From an uncultured Eubacteriales bacterium (lineage in GTDB: Bacteria > Bacillota > Clostridia > Peptostreptococcales > Anaerovoracaceae), in contig URGK01000018.1 of assembly GCA_900547295.1 (NCBI GenBank), positions 1 through 35,024 on the forward strand: 35,024 nt of DNA, written 5' to 3'. Below are positions 26,733 through 33,265 of the stretch, piece by piece. A program made the position numbers and the translations under genes. Under the pieces are notes generated by a model. That model worked only from the letters and a program-made list of their open reading frames with translations, was not told the origin of the DNA and ran no database searches. The stretch's first letter is position 1. Every line of letters starts with the position of its first letter.

Positions 26733-26773
26733 ATAATACGGGATTTGATATGCTGATTTCTAACCCTCGACTT
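26733..26773 (-). promoter_or_regulatory. Candidate phage late promoter, copy A (packaging/head genes)
   Basis: AAGTCGAGGGTTAGAAA (26757-26773) is followed 19 nt after TTAGAA by TATTAT (26733-26738). The terS ATG is 23 nt beyond the -10-like box. The same 17 bases and the same 19-nt spacing recur at 5288-5328. It lies just downstream of a strong terminator, so the late transcript must start here. Confidence 0.6.
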
Positions 26774-26782
26774 TTGCGCACG

Positions 26783-26810
26783 AAAAAACAGGCCTTAATC
26801 AAAAGACCTG
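26783..26810 (-). terminator. Intrinsic terminator before the late genes
   Basis: Minus-strand CAGGTCTT and AAGGCCTG form an 8-bp stem (one G.U) with a 6-nt loop, followed by six T. It separates the small gene at 26904-27245 from terS. Confidence 0.85.
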
Positions 26811-26814
26811 CTTC

Positions 26815-26900
26815 ATATATCCTGCTTAATATTAATATAACTGGCTTATATAATATATATAATAATATAGAGTAGAGTATTAATAATACATATTATATAC
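26815..26900. other. AT-rich non-coding tract
   Basis: About 85 bases made almost only of A and T (runs such as TATATAATATATATAATAATATAG). No gene is visible. It is probably the untranslated 3' region of the 26904-27245 transcript; easy DNA melting or protein binding is possible but not shown. Confidence 0.5.
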
Positions 26901-26903
26901 TAA

Positions 26904-27245
26904 TCACTCATCATCAGAAGGCAATTCAGATATTACACCTTCTTTCGCTTCAATACATAATGATAAGAGAAAACATAACCCATTAGAACCTATCCCTAAT
27001 TTCCTTTTAATATCACTATAATCATAAAACGGTGCTTCTTTTGCAAGGTAATCATCTAGGTCTGGATTACATTCTGTCCAGTCATATCCCGCATATTCAT
27101 TAACTAGATAAGAACTCAATCCACCCTCATATACTTTGTCATAAATAAACTTAAGTGGAACTACTGTCCCCTTGTCTAATTCTGATATGAGATTCATTCT
27201 CATCAAATGCAAGCCGGTGTATAAGTCTTTTTGTTTTTTATTCAT
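26904..27245 (-). CDS. Hypothetical protein in its own transcription unit
   Basis: 113 residues, started at the ATG with AAGGAGCT 8 nt upstream; a longer frame to 27311 runs through the promoter. The sequence (MNKKQKDLYTGLHLMRMNLI...GSNGLCFLLSLCIEAKEG...PSDDE) is acidic and not a family I recognise. It has a sigma-A-like promoter upstream and a strong terminator downstream, unlike its neighbours, so it is expressed independently. Such single genes between early and late regions are often host-interaction or lysogenic-conversion genes. Confidence 0.7.
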   Translation of the reverse strand: MNKKQKDLYTGLHLMRMNLISELDKGTVVPLKFIYDKVYEGGLSSYLVNEYAGYDWTECNPDLDDYLAKEAPFYDYSDIKRKLGIGSNGLCFLLSLCIEAKEGVISELPSDDE

Positions 27246-27280
27246 AAAAACAGCTCCTTTCAATGTTACCCCTTTATTAT

Positions 27281-27308
27281 ATTTTACGATATATTGCAAG
27301 TTTTTCAA
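27281..27308 (-). promoter_or_regulatory. Sigma-A-like promoter of the 26904-27245 gene
   Basis: TTGAAA (27303-27308) and TAAAAT (27281-27286), 16 nt apart, on the minus strand; an alternative TATAAT-like box overlaps the last bases. It lies about 36 nt before the ATG and 25 nt after the upstream gene. Confidence 0.55.
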
Positions 27309-27332
27309 CAAAAAAGCAAACGCTAAGTTGCA

Positions 27333-27866
27333 CTATTCCCACACAAGCGCCACCGTAACATTAATCCCAGTGAGTTCTTCTGCCCACTTAACTATATCTC
27401 TTACAGTGCTGCTTTGCTTTGGATTGAACACCTCATTTACCATAGCCACATACCCTTCAAGCCATCTGCTCATTCTTTTCTTTCCAAATCCAGCAAGGTT
27501 GTTTAAGGCTATTATCATACAGCTCATCACCAGTCTGTCTGCATCAAGTATATAAGCATTATTTGCTTTTATCGGGAGCTTAAACAAATCATCGTCAACC
27601 AGATACTGAGCATTTCTCATAACATCTGCAGGCTCTATTCCTTTTCCTGTGAGCTTCGCCTTTCTCACGCTGGTTTCGTGTACGCTTACCATCGTGTTCC
27701 AGTATGCATTGATAATATCATTACATCTCTTTTTTCCCCAGCCATATTCACAGTGCATATAGATAAATGTTTCAGCAAGCACCATATACGATGCAGCCAT
27801 TATCTTTCTCTGCTGGCTCTTGTCAGGTATGTACTCCTTTTTTCTTTTAATCTTTGCCCTTTTCAT
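27333..27866 (-). CDS. Hypothetical protein, candidate late-gene regulator by position
   Basis: 177 residues with a very basic N-terminus (MKRAKIKRKKEY) and a helical body (CNDIINAYWNTMVSVHETSVRKAKLTG; ILDADRLVMSCMIIALNNLAGFGKKRMSRWLEGYVAMVNEVF). The family is not recognised. It is the last gene of the early series, the place where Firmicutes phages usually encode late transcription activators (ArpU/RinA type), and basic helical content would allow DNA binding. This is inference from position only. Confidence 0.65.
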   Translation of the reverse strand: MKRAKIKRKKEYIPDKSQQRKIMAASYMVLAETFIYMHCEYGWGKKRCNDIINAYWNTMVSVHETSVRKAKLTGKGIEPADVMRNAQYLVDDDLFKLPIKANNAYILDADRLVMSCMIIALNNLAGFGKKRMSRWLEGYVAMVNEVFNPKQSSTVRDIVKWAEELTGINVTVALVWE

Positions 27867-27875
27867 CTGTTTCTC

Positions 27876-28370
27876 CTAATCAATTACATACCAGTCCTCT
27901 GCAAGCATATCTGCCTGTGATGCAAGCCAGCCAACTTGAGTTCCTGAAGTTCCGTTAAACACTATTGCTCTACTTCCCATATCTTTATGTTCTGAATTTC
28001 TCACAGTGTCATCTAAATCTATATAGGATATTCCCACTGCTATGGATATGTACTGACCTTTGCCGTTCCAGCCTTTCCTTGAAAGTTTCAGTCCTCTCTT
28101 TACAAGCTTTATTGCTTCTCCAAAGTCAAACAATGCAGTGCCTCCAGCTATCGGTGTATTGACATTAGTTGCTACAATCCAGTCATCTGCGGCAATATTT
28201 TCAAGCGTGTATAAAAGTCTGTCAGTTTCTCTTATTTCGATTACCTTTCCCTCTTTTGTGTGCATATTGAGCACCTCGTTTTCGGTATCCAGATGCCAAA
28301 AACCTGCCCAGTGCGGTCTTTTAACTGTATACCCCTGTTTCATTTTTTCCAATGCTTCTTTAAATGTCAT
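27876..28370 (-). CDS. Tandem Tad2-like (DUF2829) protein, putative anti-Thoeris
   Basis: 164 residues with two related halves. Residues 81-164 form a standard DUF2829/Tad2 domain: FGEAIKLVKRGLKLSRKGWNG at the start and GWLASQADMLAEDWYVID at the end. Residues 1-68 are a diverged copy: FKEALEKMKQGYTVKRPHWAG and ending ENIAADDWIVAT. Tad2 proteins bind and sequester cyclic ADP-ribose-type signals of the Thoeris defence system, and some relatives bind other cyclic nucleotides. The family's usual size is one domain of about 85-100 residues, so the two-domain form is unusual. AGGAGG precedes the ATG. Confidence 0.85.
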   Translation of the reverse strand: MTFKEALEKMKQGYTVKRPHWAGFWHLDTENEVLNMHTKEGKVIEIRETDRLLYTLENIAADDWIVATNVNTPIAGGTALFDFGEAIKLVKRGLKLSRKGWNGKGQYISIAVGISYIDLDDTVRNSEHKDMGSRAIVFNGTSGTQVGWLASQADMLAEDWYVID

Positions 28371-28537
28371 ATTTTTTCCTCCTGTTTCACTTTTCTTTTT
28401 CTTCGTTTTGGCTCATACTTGTCACAGTTTGCATCAGCTGCACAACCTCTGGAATGACCTGTATGTCCTATGTAATCACAATAGTTAAGGCTTGTTCTAT
28501 CGCTTCTGTATTTACACGTTGAACACTTCTTATCCAT
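28367..28537 (-). CDS. Small Cys-rich protein
   Basis: 56 residues: MDKKCSTCKYRSDRTSLNYC, then CxxxxxC-type spacing (GCAADANCDKYEP) and a basic tail KRRKRKVKQ. The C-x2-C followed by further cysteines suggests a zinc-bound mini-domain. AAGGAAG lies upstream; the TGA stop overlaps the Tad2 ATG, so the two are coupled. Similar short genes are common in phage early regions; function unknown. Confidence 0.75.
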   Translation of the reverse strand: MDKKCSTCKYRSDRTSLNYCDYIGHTGHSRGCAADANCDKYEPKRRKRKVKQEEKI

Positions 28538-28694
28538 TCTTCTTCCTTTCTGTCAGTATCCGTTTCAGTCCCTTGTAGAAACCCTCTATATCACCAGCAC
28601 ATATCTGACCTCTGAATGTCCTGTACTGCTGATACGTAAGCATATTTTTATGCTCGTACAGCTTGTCCATTGCTTCTTTCTTGTTCATCTTCAT
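28530..28694 (-). CDS. Small basic helical protein
   Basis: 54 residues (MKMNKKEAMDKLYEHKNMLT, YQQYRTFRGQICAGDIEGFY, KGLKRILTERKKNG); an alternative start 6 nt later gives 52. GGAGAG precedes the first ATG. It overlaps the upstream Lar-like gene by 47 nt and the next gene by 8 nt. The pattern (M..QQYRTFRGQI..GD..GF.KGL..IL) recurs in clostridial phages; no function known. Confidence 0.75.
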   Translation of the reverse strand: MKMNKKEAMDKLYEHKNMLTYQQYRTFRGQICAGDIEGFYKGLKRILTERKKNG

Positions 28695-28857
28695 TACCCG
28701 CTCTCCTGTTCCATAGGTTTATAGCTTCGTCTTTCGTTTTAGCTCCAATACTTACTGGGCATTTGCTGCACACTGTCATAAAACTGCTATCAGGCATCAA
28801 TTGCACTACCTCAACATCATCACTTCCACAGAACGGGCAAGGCTTTAATTCATTCAT
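28648..28857 (-). CDS. Lar-like zinc-ribbon protein (restriction alleviation family)
   Basis: 69 residues. LKPCPFCGSDDVEVVQ, VCSKCPVSIGAKTKDEAINLWNRRA shows the paired C-x2-C knuckles and the final EAI.LWNRR of the Lar restriction-alleviation family. The Rac prophage Lar protein modifies type I restriction; most phage relatives are untested. The last 20 residues diverge and overlap the next gene. Confidence 0.8.
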   Translation of the reverse strand: MNELKPCPFCGSDDVEVVQLMPDSSFMTVCSKCPVSIGAKTKDEAINLWNRRAGNEDEQERSNGQAVRA

Positions 28858-28863
28858 TCCTGC

Positions 28864-28995
28864 TCACCTACCCTTTTTCTTGTTCTTCTTGCAATATGCG
28901 TACTTGCAGCCACCATCTGTCAAGCATATCCAACCGAAAAGTATGTATTTTTCTGCAGACACATAATGTTTGCAATGTGTATTATTGCATTTCAT
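28864..28995 (-). CDS. Tiny Cys-rich protein
   Basis: 43 residues: MKCNNTHCKHYVSAEKYILF, GWICLTDGGCKYAYCKKNKK, KGR. Five cysteines in CxxxxC/CxxxxxC spacing point to a metal-bound knuckle. The ATG overlaps the previous stop (ATGA), and GAACAGGAA serves as its ribosome site. It is too short for most gene finders. Confidence 0.65.
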   Translation of the reverse strand: MKCNNTHCKHYVSAEKYILFGWICLTDGGCKYAYCKKNKKKGR

Positions 28996-29210
28996 TCCTG
29001 TTCACCTGCCTTTACTAGTGCTTCTTTAATTGCGTCTTTTGTTTTTTGTGTTATGTCACATAGACATTTCATAATCGGCTCATTATACATATGCGGAATT
29101 GCTCTCCAATGCTCACCATTTTGAATTACGATTGTTCCGTTAACTAGATAATATCCACATTCCCAATTTAATTCTTCATTTACAAAATGCTTAATAATTA
29201 CTACTTCCAT
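28992..29210 (-). CDS. Small hypothetical early protein
   Basis: 72 residues (MEVVIIKHFVNEELNWECGY..., ending KTKDAIKEALVKAGEQE). No known family. Overlaps both neighbours (10 nt and 4 nt), so it is part of a coupled operon. Confidence 0.7.
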   Translation of the reverse strand: MEVVIIKHFVNEELNWECGYYLVNGTIVIQNGEHWRAIPHMYNEPIMKCLCDITQKTKDAIKEALVKAGEQE

Positions 29211-29590
29211 TCCTGCTCACCTATCTCAATAAATTCTATGTCGATAACTTTATAACAGCGTGGTTGTAGATTGTTTTTATTGATATAATCAATAACAGCT
29301 TTTGCGGCTATTTGAGAAATTTCTTTATCCTGTTCAGCAGTGAACCCAAAATCCTCTATGGTTTCACCTATCTCGTCAAATAACGCTTCGTTCAACACAT
29401 CAGTTATTTCGATGTGAGACATATCGTTTTCGACAAATTCTATATTAACAAGTCTGCCGATATATCCACCGTCATACCTGTAATTGTCTTTTATGCTTTC
29501 TATCGCTTCCTCTTTGCTATTATAACCATCATCAAAGAAATACTCCCCATCGGTGCTTATGCACCATTCATTTGTTTCTATTGATTTCAT
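29201..29590 (-). CDS. Hypothetical early protein
   Basis: 129 acidic residues: ETNEWCISTDGEYFFDDGYNSKEEAIE near the start and an alpha/beta body (ITDVLNEALFDEIGETIEDFGFTAEQDKEI). The opening 'EWxISTDGExF..GY.SKEEAI' is a frequent theme in Firmicutes phage early proteins without assigned function. AGGTGAG upstream; start overlaps the upstream stop by 4 nt. Confidence 0.72.
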   Translation of the reverse strand: MKSIETNEWCISTDGEYFFDDGYNSKEEAIESIKDNYRYDGGYIGRLVNIEFVENDMSHIEITDVLNEALFDEIGETIEDFGFTAEQDKEISQIAAKAVIDYINKNNLQPRCYKVIDIEFIEIGEQEWK

Positions 29591-29829
29591 TTTTGCTCAC
29601 CTCTCACTATCTCTACAGCTTCTGTCAAATCTATCATTCGCACACATTCTCTACCCTGTTCGTTGCATTCGTAACAATCACTTGCCTTATCTAATTGTTT
29701 CACAACCTTGTCTATGTCGTAAGCTGTAGGTTGTTTGTCAATTATCTGACACATTACTTCTACCCCACCTGTATGGCTGAAATTTCTATTCAACACTTCT
29801 TTTAATCTATCAGCATATATTAATCGCAT
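29587..29829 (-). CDS. Small early protein of the 'IYADRLKE' type
   Basis: 80 residues: RLIYADRLKEVLNRN, ...DKQPTAYDIDKVVKQL, then CYECNEQGRECVRMIDLTEAVEIV. This layout (I/LIDAD.L...ID.QPTA.D.DKVV..L) is very common in clostridial phage early regions; role unknown. The CxxC pair may bind zinc. Confidence 0.75.
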   Translation of the reverse strand: MRLIYADRLKEVLNRNFSHTGGVEVMCQIIDKQPTAYDIDKVVKQLDKASDCYECNEQGRECVRMIDLTEAVEIVRGEQK

Positions 29830-30029
29830 TTATCTTCACCTGCCCATCCTTTTAACAGTTTTATACAAGTTTCAAATGCTTCCGCCTGTCCATTATAATA
29901 AATTGCAGTAGGCGGGTTGTCGCCTTTTTCAAGGTCTTCATATACCATTGCAACTTGTCCTACGCCTTCTGCTTTTTCTTTGAGAATTTCAAGAACAGTA
30001 ATAATTACTTCTAAGGTATATTTCATCAT
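29820..30029 (-). CDS. Small early protein
   Basis: 69 residues (MMKYTLEVIITVLEILKEKA..., GQAEAFETCIKLLKGWAGE). Two amphipathic helices separated by a Gly/Asn turn; no family recognised. GGAGGT lies just before the paired ATG codons. It overlaps neighbours on both sides. Confidence 0.7.
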   Translation of the reverse strand: MMKYTLEVIITVLEILKEKAEGVGQVAMVYEDLEKGDNPPTAIYYNGQAEAFETCIKLLKGWAGEDKCD

Positions 30030-30427
30030 TCTACCTCCGCTAATTTTGCATACTTATACCGTCTTATAGGATTCGTAGTATCAGCACTCCAACTCGTTGC
30101 CCCATCACTAAAAACACATATTGCTCCTGTGTTAGTTACTTTTGCAAAATGTCTACGCACCCAATTTGTACCGTCATCAGACACAAGTATAGGAGTATCA
30201 ACTGGTACTTTAGACCAATCAATTTCGGGTTCTTTATATTCTGAAACTAGCCATTTCATGGATCGTAGACCACAATGACAGCTGTCTCTTTCGTCGTGAA
30301 ACAAACACTCAAATCAGCTCATTTGCGGGCATGGTGCAACTTTTTTTGTTTCTTCCTCGACGCCAAACCAAAGATTTCTTTCAAGAATTTCGTCTATTTC
30401 TGTTTTCTGATTTTCGTAGTTATTCAT
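30026..30427 (-). pseudogene. Early zinc-finger-like gene interrupted by TGA
   Basis: One reading frame runs from the ATG at 30427 (GGAG 8 nt upstream, overlapping the previous stop) to TAA/TAG-type end at 30026 with a single TGA at 30314-30316. Before it: MNNYENQKTEIDEILERNLW...KVAPCPQMS. After it: FECLFHDERDSCHCGLRSMK, then VDWSKV-like EIDWSKVPVDTPILVSDDG. The joined product (133 codons) matches a common clostridial phage protein plan, cysteine cluster followed by DW.KVPVDTPILV.DDG.NW..RHFA. Translation could restart at TTG 30304 or ATG 30259. A nonsense mutation or base error is the simplest reading. Confidence 0.65.
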
Positions 30428-30725
30428 TATCATCACTCCAATCTAATCTTTGACCGCACGATAAACAATAGGGTAATCCGTCACTTTTAGGGCATAGTTC
30501 GTCAGGATATTTAAGCCATTTATGCATTAGTACATTGCCACAAATGGGACAACTATAATATTTGTCCTCATACTCTTTTACTTTCTGCGATATCTGCCTT
30601 TCTACAGCAGAGCAGACAGTGTCTATCCAGTCATCTGATACTATTATCGTCAGTTCTCCCTTGGCCATATCAACTCTCTCTATCCTGAAGCCCTTTTTCT
30701 GCTTCATCACATCTTCGTATTTCAT
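30420..30725 (-). CDS. Zinc-ribbon early protein
   Basis: 101 residues from the ATG with GGAGGGCGAGAG upstream (a longer frame overlaps the previous gene). Helical start (MKYEDVMKQKKGFRIERVDM, then SDDWIDTVCSAVERQISQKV) and a C-terminal ribbon CPICG...CLSCGQRLDW with two C-x2-C knuckles 27 residues apart. Nucleic-acid binding is likely; partner unknown. Confidence 0.78.
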   Translation of the reverse strand: MKYEDVMKQKKGFRIERVDMAKGELTIIVSDDWIDTVCSAVERQISQKVKEYEDKYYSCPICGNVLMHKWLKYPDELCPKSDGLPYCLSCGQRLDWSDDNE

Positions 30726-30964
30726 TCTCTCGCCCTCCAGTAATCCATGCTGCCTCTTTTGCACTTGCAGCATGGCATTTCCCATTCCAGTGTGGTTATG
30801 AATGTACAGCCGCTGCAGCCGTCTGCAAGCTGTCTTTCAAGAATTTTAATTGCATTACCCAGTGCTTCAATATCTTTCTGCCATACGATTTCTCCGCCAG
30901 CACTAAAAACTCTGCAGTGCTCTCTTAAATTTTTCAGCTGTAATATAGTTTCGTATTCAGTCAT
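30722..30964 (-). CDS. Small early protein
   Basis: 80 residues from the ATG after GGAGGTGTAACA. MTEYETILQLKNLREHCRVF, ...WQKDIEALGNAIKILERQLADGC, C-terminal cysteines (CSGC...CCKCKRG). The form 'YE.I..LK.L..HC......DIEAL..AI..L' is a widespread phage early protein without known function. Longer upstream extension overlaps the DUF1064 gene and is rejected. Confidence 0.78.
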   Translation of the reverse strand: MTEYETILQLKNLREHCRVFSAGGEIVWQKDIEALGNAIKILERQLADGCSGCTFITTLEWEMPCCKCKRGSMDYWRARE

Positions 30965-30966
30965 TG

Positions 30967-31347
30967 TTACACCTCCACAACTCTTATTCCATACAGCTGC
31001 AGCATAAGCTTGCGTTTGATGCAGTACAAGGACCATGCTGCGCCGCTGCTCCTGTAACCTTTGACATCCTCGACAACCACTTTGCCCTTTTCCTTGTATC
31101 TGAAGTCTGCAATATAACAGCATTTCCTTTCAAGGCACTTGCCTTTTTTGTATTCACCCTTGCGCTTGTCCCACACTCTCTCGTACTGGGCCGGTATAAG
31201 CTCATATTCAACCTGTCTTTCCAGATTGCTTATTTCACCTGTTCTCTCAAGCAGCTTCAGTTCACAGTACCTGTTATACTCTTTCCTGCTGTCAAAGGTC
31301 TCACCGTCTATGTAAATCCTCTTGGCGTTAAATTTATTTTTGCCCAT
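30967..31347 (-). CDS. DUF1064 protein, PD-(D/E)XK nuclease-like
   Basis: 126 residues: GKNKFNAKRIYIDGETFDSRKEYNRYCELKLLE, then CCYIADFRYKEKGKVVVEDVKGY and SLYCIKRKLM. The ADF...VVEDVKG...K order is the Asp/Glu-x-Lys core of PD-(D/E)XK-type endonucleases that DUF1064 members are thought to be. Phage copies sit in replication/recombination gene sets. Start overlaps the stop of the truncated gene at 31347 by 1 nt. Confidence 0.82.
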   Translation of the reverse strand: MGKNKFNAKRIYIDGETFDSRKEYNRYCELKLLERTGEISNLERQVEYELIPAQYERVWDKRKGEYKKGKCLERKCCYIADFRYKEKGKVVVEDVKGYRSSGAAWSLYCIKRKLMLQLYGIRVVEV

Positions 31348-31526
31348 TATTCGTCCTCCATCGCCTTTTTAAGCATATCTGCCATTTCGCAATATCTGTA
31401 GTTCTTCTTGCAATATTCCTCGATATGGAAATTGAAGTCATCTTTTTTGAGGATCCATGCAAGAGCTCCACCATCGTACAACCCTTCACATACAATCCTA
31501 CGCTTATTACCGACCTTGTCCTGTTT
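31347..31526 (-). pseudogene. Truncated phage gene at the junction
   Basis: A minus-strand frame ends at TAA 31347-31349 and reads upstream as KQDKVGNKRRIVCEGLYDGG, then ALAWILKKDDFNFHIEEYCK, KNYRYCEMADMLKKAMEDE. It has no start codon before the in-frame TAA at 31527-31529, exactly where the host segment begins. The phage-style codon use and tight coupling to the DUF1064 start argue that it is the 3' remnant of a real gene whose 5' part was lost at the join. I do not recognise the family. Confidence 0.6.
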
Positions 31527-31532
31527 TTATTA
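31515..31532. other. Phage-host junction
   Basis: Left of this point the DNA is AT-rich with overlapping phage genes; right of it GC content and codon use change abruptly and a host metabolic gene ends (TAA 31530-31532). A phage reading frame is cut here. No att-like repeat with the tRNA-Arg end is visible. Confidence 0.7.
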
Positions 31533-32905
31533 TTTGTTTTGTGGAATGTCCGGCAGGCTGTCAAACCCGCGCTGTAATTCCTCGTCCGTGGGAATATAAT
31601 CTCCCATCTTTCCGTCATGGAATGCGCTGTATGCCGTCATGTCAAAATACCCCGTGCCCGTCAAGCCAAACAGAATGGTCTTTTTCTCACCCGTCTCTTT
31701 GCATTTCAGCGCTTCGTCGATTGCTGTACGAATCGCATGGGCAGATTCCGGTGCCGGCAAAATCGTCTCTTTCTTGGCAAAATACACCGCCGCTTCAAAC
31801 ACCCTCGTCTGCTTTACGGACACCGCTTCCATATATCCGTCATGATACAATTTACTCAGCACCGGGCTCATCCCGTGATACCGCAGGCCGCCGGCGTGGC
31901 TGGGGGAAGGAATAAACCCGCTGCCCAGCGTATACATGCGCGCCATCGGCGTAATCTTGCCGGTATCGCAATAGTCATAGGCATATTTGCCGCGCGTCAG
32001 CGACGGGCAGGATGCAGGCTCCACCGCCACAATCCGCGGGTTTGCCTTGCCGGTCAGTTTGTCTTGCATAAACGGCGCAATCAGCCCGCCCAGGTTGGAG
32101 CCGCCGCCCGCGCAGCCGATCACAACATCCGGATATTCGCCCAAAATCTCCATCGCCTTTTTGCTTTCCAGTCCGATGATGGATTGATGCAGCAGCACCT
32201 GGTTTAATACCGAGCCCAATACATAGCGGCAGCCTTCCGTGGTCACAGCCTTTTCCACCGCTTCGGAAATCGCGCAGCCCAGGCTGCCCGTGGTGTTCGG
32301 GTTTTCCGCCAAAATCTTCCGGCCGACCTCCGTTGTCGTGCTGGGGCTGGGAATCACATCCGCATCAAACGTCTGCATCACAGCCTTTCTAAACGGCTTT
32401 TGTTCATAGCTCACCTTTACCATAAACACCGTCAGCGGCAATCCGAAATACGAGCAGGCCTCCGCCAGCGCCGTGCCCCACTGGCCCGCGCCCGTTTCGG
32501 TGGTCAGGCTGGTAAGCCCCTGTTCTTTGGCGTAATAAGCCTGGGCAATGGCACTGTTCAGCTTATGGCTGCCGGAGGTATTGTTCCCTCAAATTTATAA
32601 TAGATCTTCGCCGGCGTATCCAGCGCTTTTTCCAGGTTATACGCGCGGATCAACGGCGACGGCCGATAGATCTTATACATCTCCCGAATCTCTTCCGGAA
32701 TATCAATATAGCGGGTGGTGTTGTCCAGCTCCTGCTTTGCCAGCTCTTTACAAAATACCGGGTACAAATCCTCCTCTGTAGCCGGCTGCAGGGTTTGCGG
32801 GTTCAGCATCGGGTCCGGCAGTTGCTTCATATCGGCACGCAGGTTATACCACTGTTTGGGCATTTCCTCTTCGCTTAAATAAAATCTGTGTGGAATCTTT
32901 TGCAT
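31530..32905 (-). pseudogene. trpB: TrpB2-type tryptophan synthase beta chain, one-base frameshift
   Basis: Two minus-strand frames join into one TrpB2-class enzyme (PLP-dependent, indole plus serine to tryptophan). The first (32905 to about 32583) begins MQKIPHRFYLSEEEMPKQWY, with RPSPLIRAYNLEKALDTPAK and YYKFEGT. The second resumes NTSGSHKLNSAIAQAYY (PLP lysine in SHK), TETGAGQWGTALA, FMVKVSYEQKPFRK, GCAGGGSNLGG and GSGFIPSPSHAGGLRYHGMSP. One T is missing from a T run at 32581-32582, the only defect seen, so a homopolymer sequencing error is as likely as a real mutation. AGGAGC precedes the ATG. Regulated by the upstream T-box. Confidence 0.88.
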
Positions 32906-32963
32906 TTTTCTGTGCTCCTTTCTGTTTGTTGGCCCTCTGGCCGTTCTATGGTTTCAGCAAAAT

Positions 32964-33231
32964 AAAAAGGCTCCTGTCCTCTATGGGACAAAAGCCTTGC
33001 TTCTGCGGTACCACCCAAATTGACGCCTTGCAGCGCCCGCTCTGTTCACAGCCCAATAGCCGCGCTTCCGTGATAACGGGGGAAGAGCCCGTCGCATGCT
33101 ACTCGGCCGCAGCCTTTCGCACCGCCCTTGGCAGCCCATTCCACCGAACGCCCATCGCCGCCATTCCACCATCGGCGGCTCTCTATCCATGCGCTTTTTC
33201 GATGTACTCCTCTGCCTCATCGGTTTGTTTT
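32964..33231 (-). promoter_or_regulatory. T-box leader, probable tRNA-Trp specificity
   Basis: The leader contains GAGGCAGAGGAGTAC (S-turn side), AGAGAGCC with a GATGGTGGAAT apical loop, and a stem CATCGAA/TTCGGTG directly followed by GAATGGG, placing TGG (33136-33138) in the specifier loop. The T-box core GGGTGGTACCGCA is at 33004-33016. The terminator stem GGCTTTTGTCC/GGACAGGAGCC with T5 is at 32964-32999. Uncharged tRNA-Trp would stabilise the antiterminator and turn on trpB. The bulge UGGU pairs best with an ACCA end; a G73 tRNA-Trp would make a G.U pair. Confidence 0.85.
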
Positions 33232-33236
33232 TTCAT

Positions 33237-33265
33237 ACTTTACCAAGCTGTTTTGCTTTTGTCAA
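33237..33265 (-). promoter_or_regulatory. Promoter of the T-box/trpB transcript
   Basis: TTGACA (33260-33265) and TAAAGT (33237-33242) with a 17-nt spacer on the minus strand; transcription would begin near 33230, just before the first T-box helix. Confidence 0.8.

Noticed and set aside
26759..26785. GC-rich site upstream of terS as a cos site
   Set aside because: A cos site is often here, but the bases belong to the repeated promoter-like motif and nothing shows cohesive ends; headful packaging is usual for P22-like phages.
1763..30316. TGA recoded as an amino acid in this phage
   Set aside because: The giant 2992-codon gene and other long genes contain no in-frame TGA, while terS, the fibre-adjacent gene and several small genes end at TGA with start overlaps.
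30722..31123. 133-residue version of the small early gene
   Set aside because: The first 53 residues overlap the DUF1064 gene in another frame; the internal ATG has GGAGGT and a normal family-type start.
31334..31618. 94-codon minus-strand frame crossing the junction
   Set aside because: It mixes phage and host DNA in a frame that matches neither; the true phage frame and trpB frame explain both sides.
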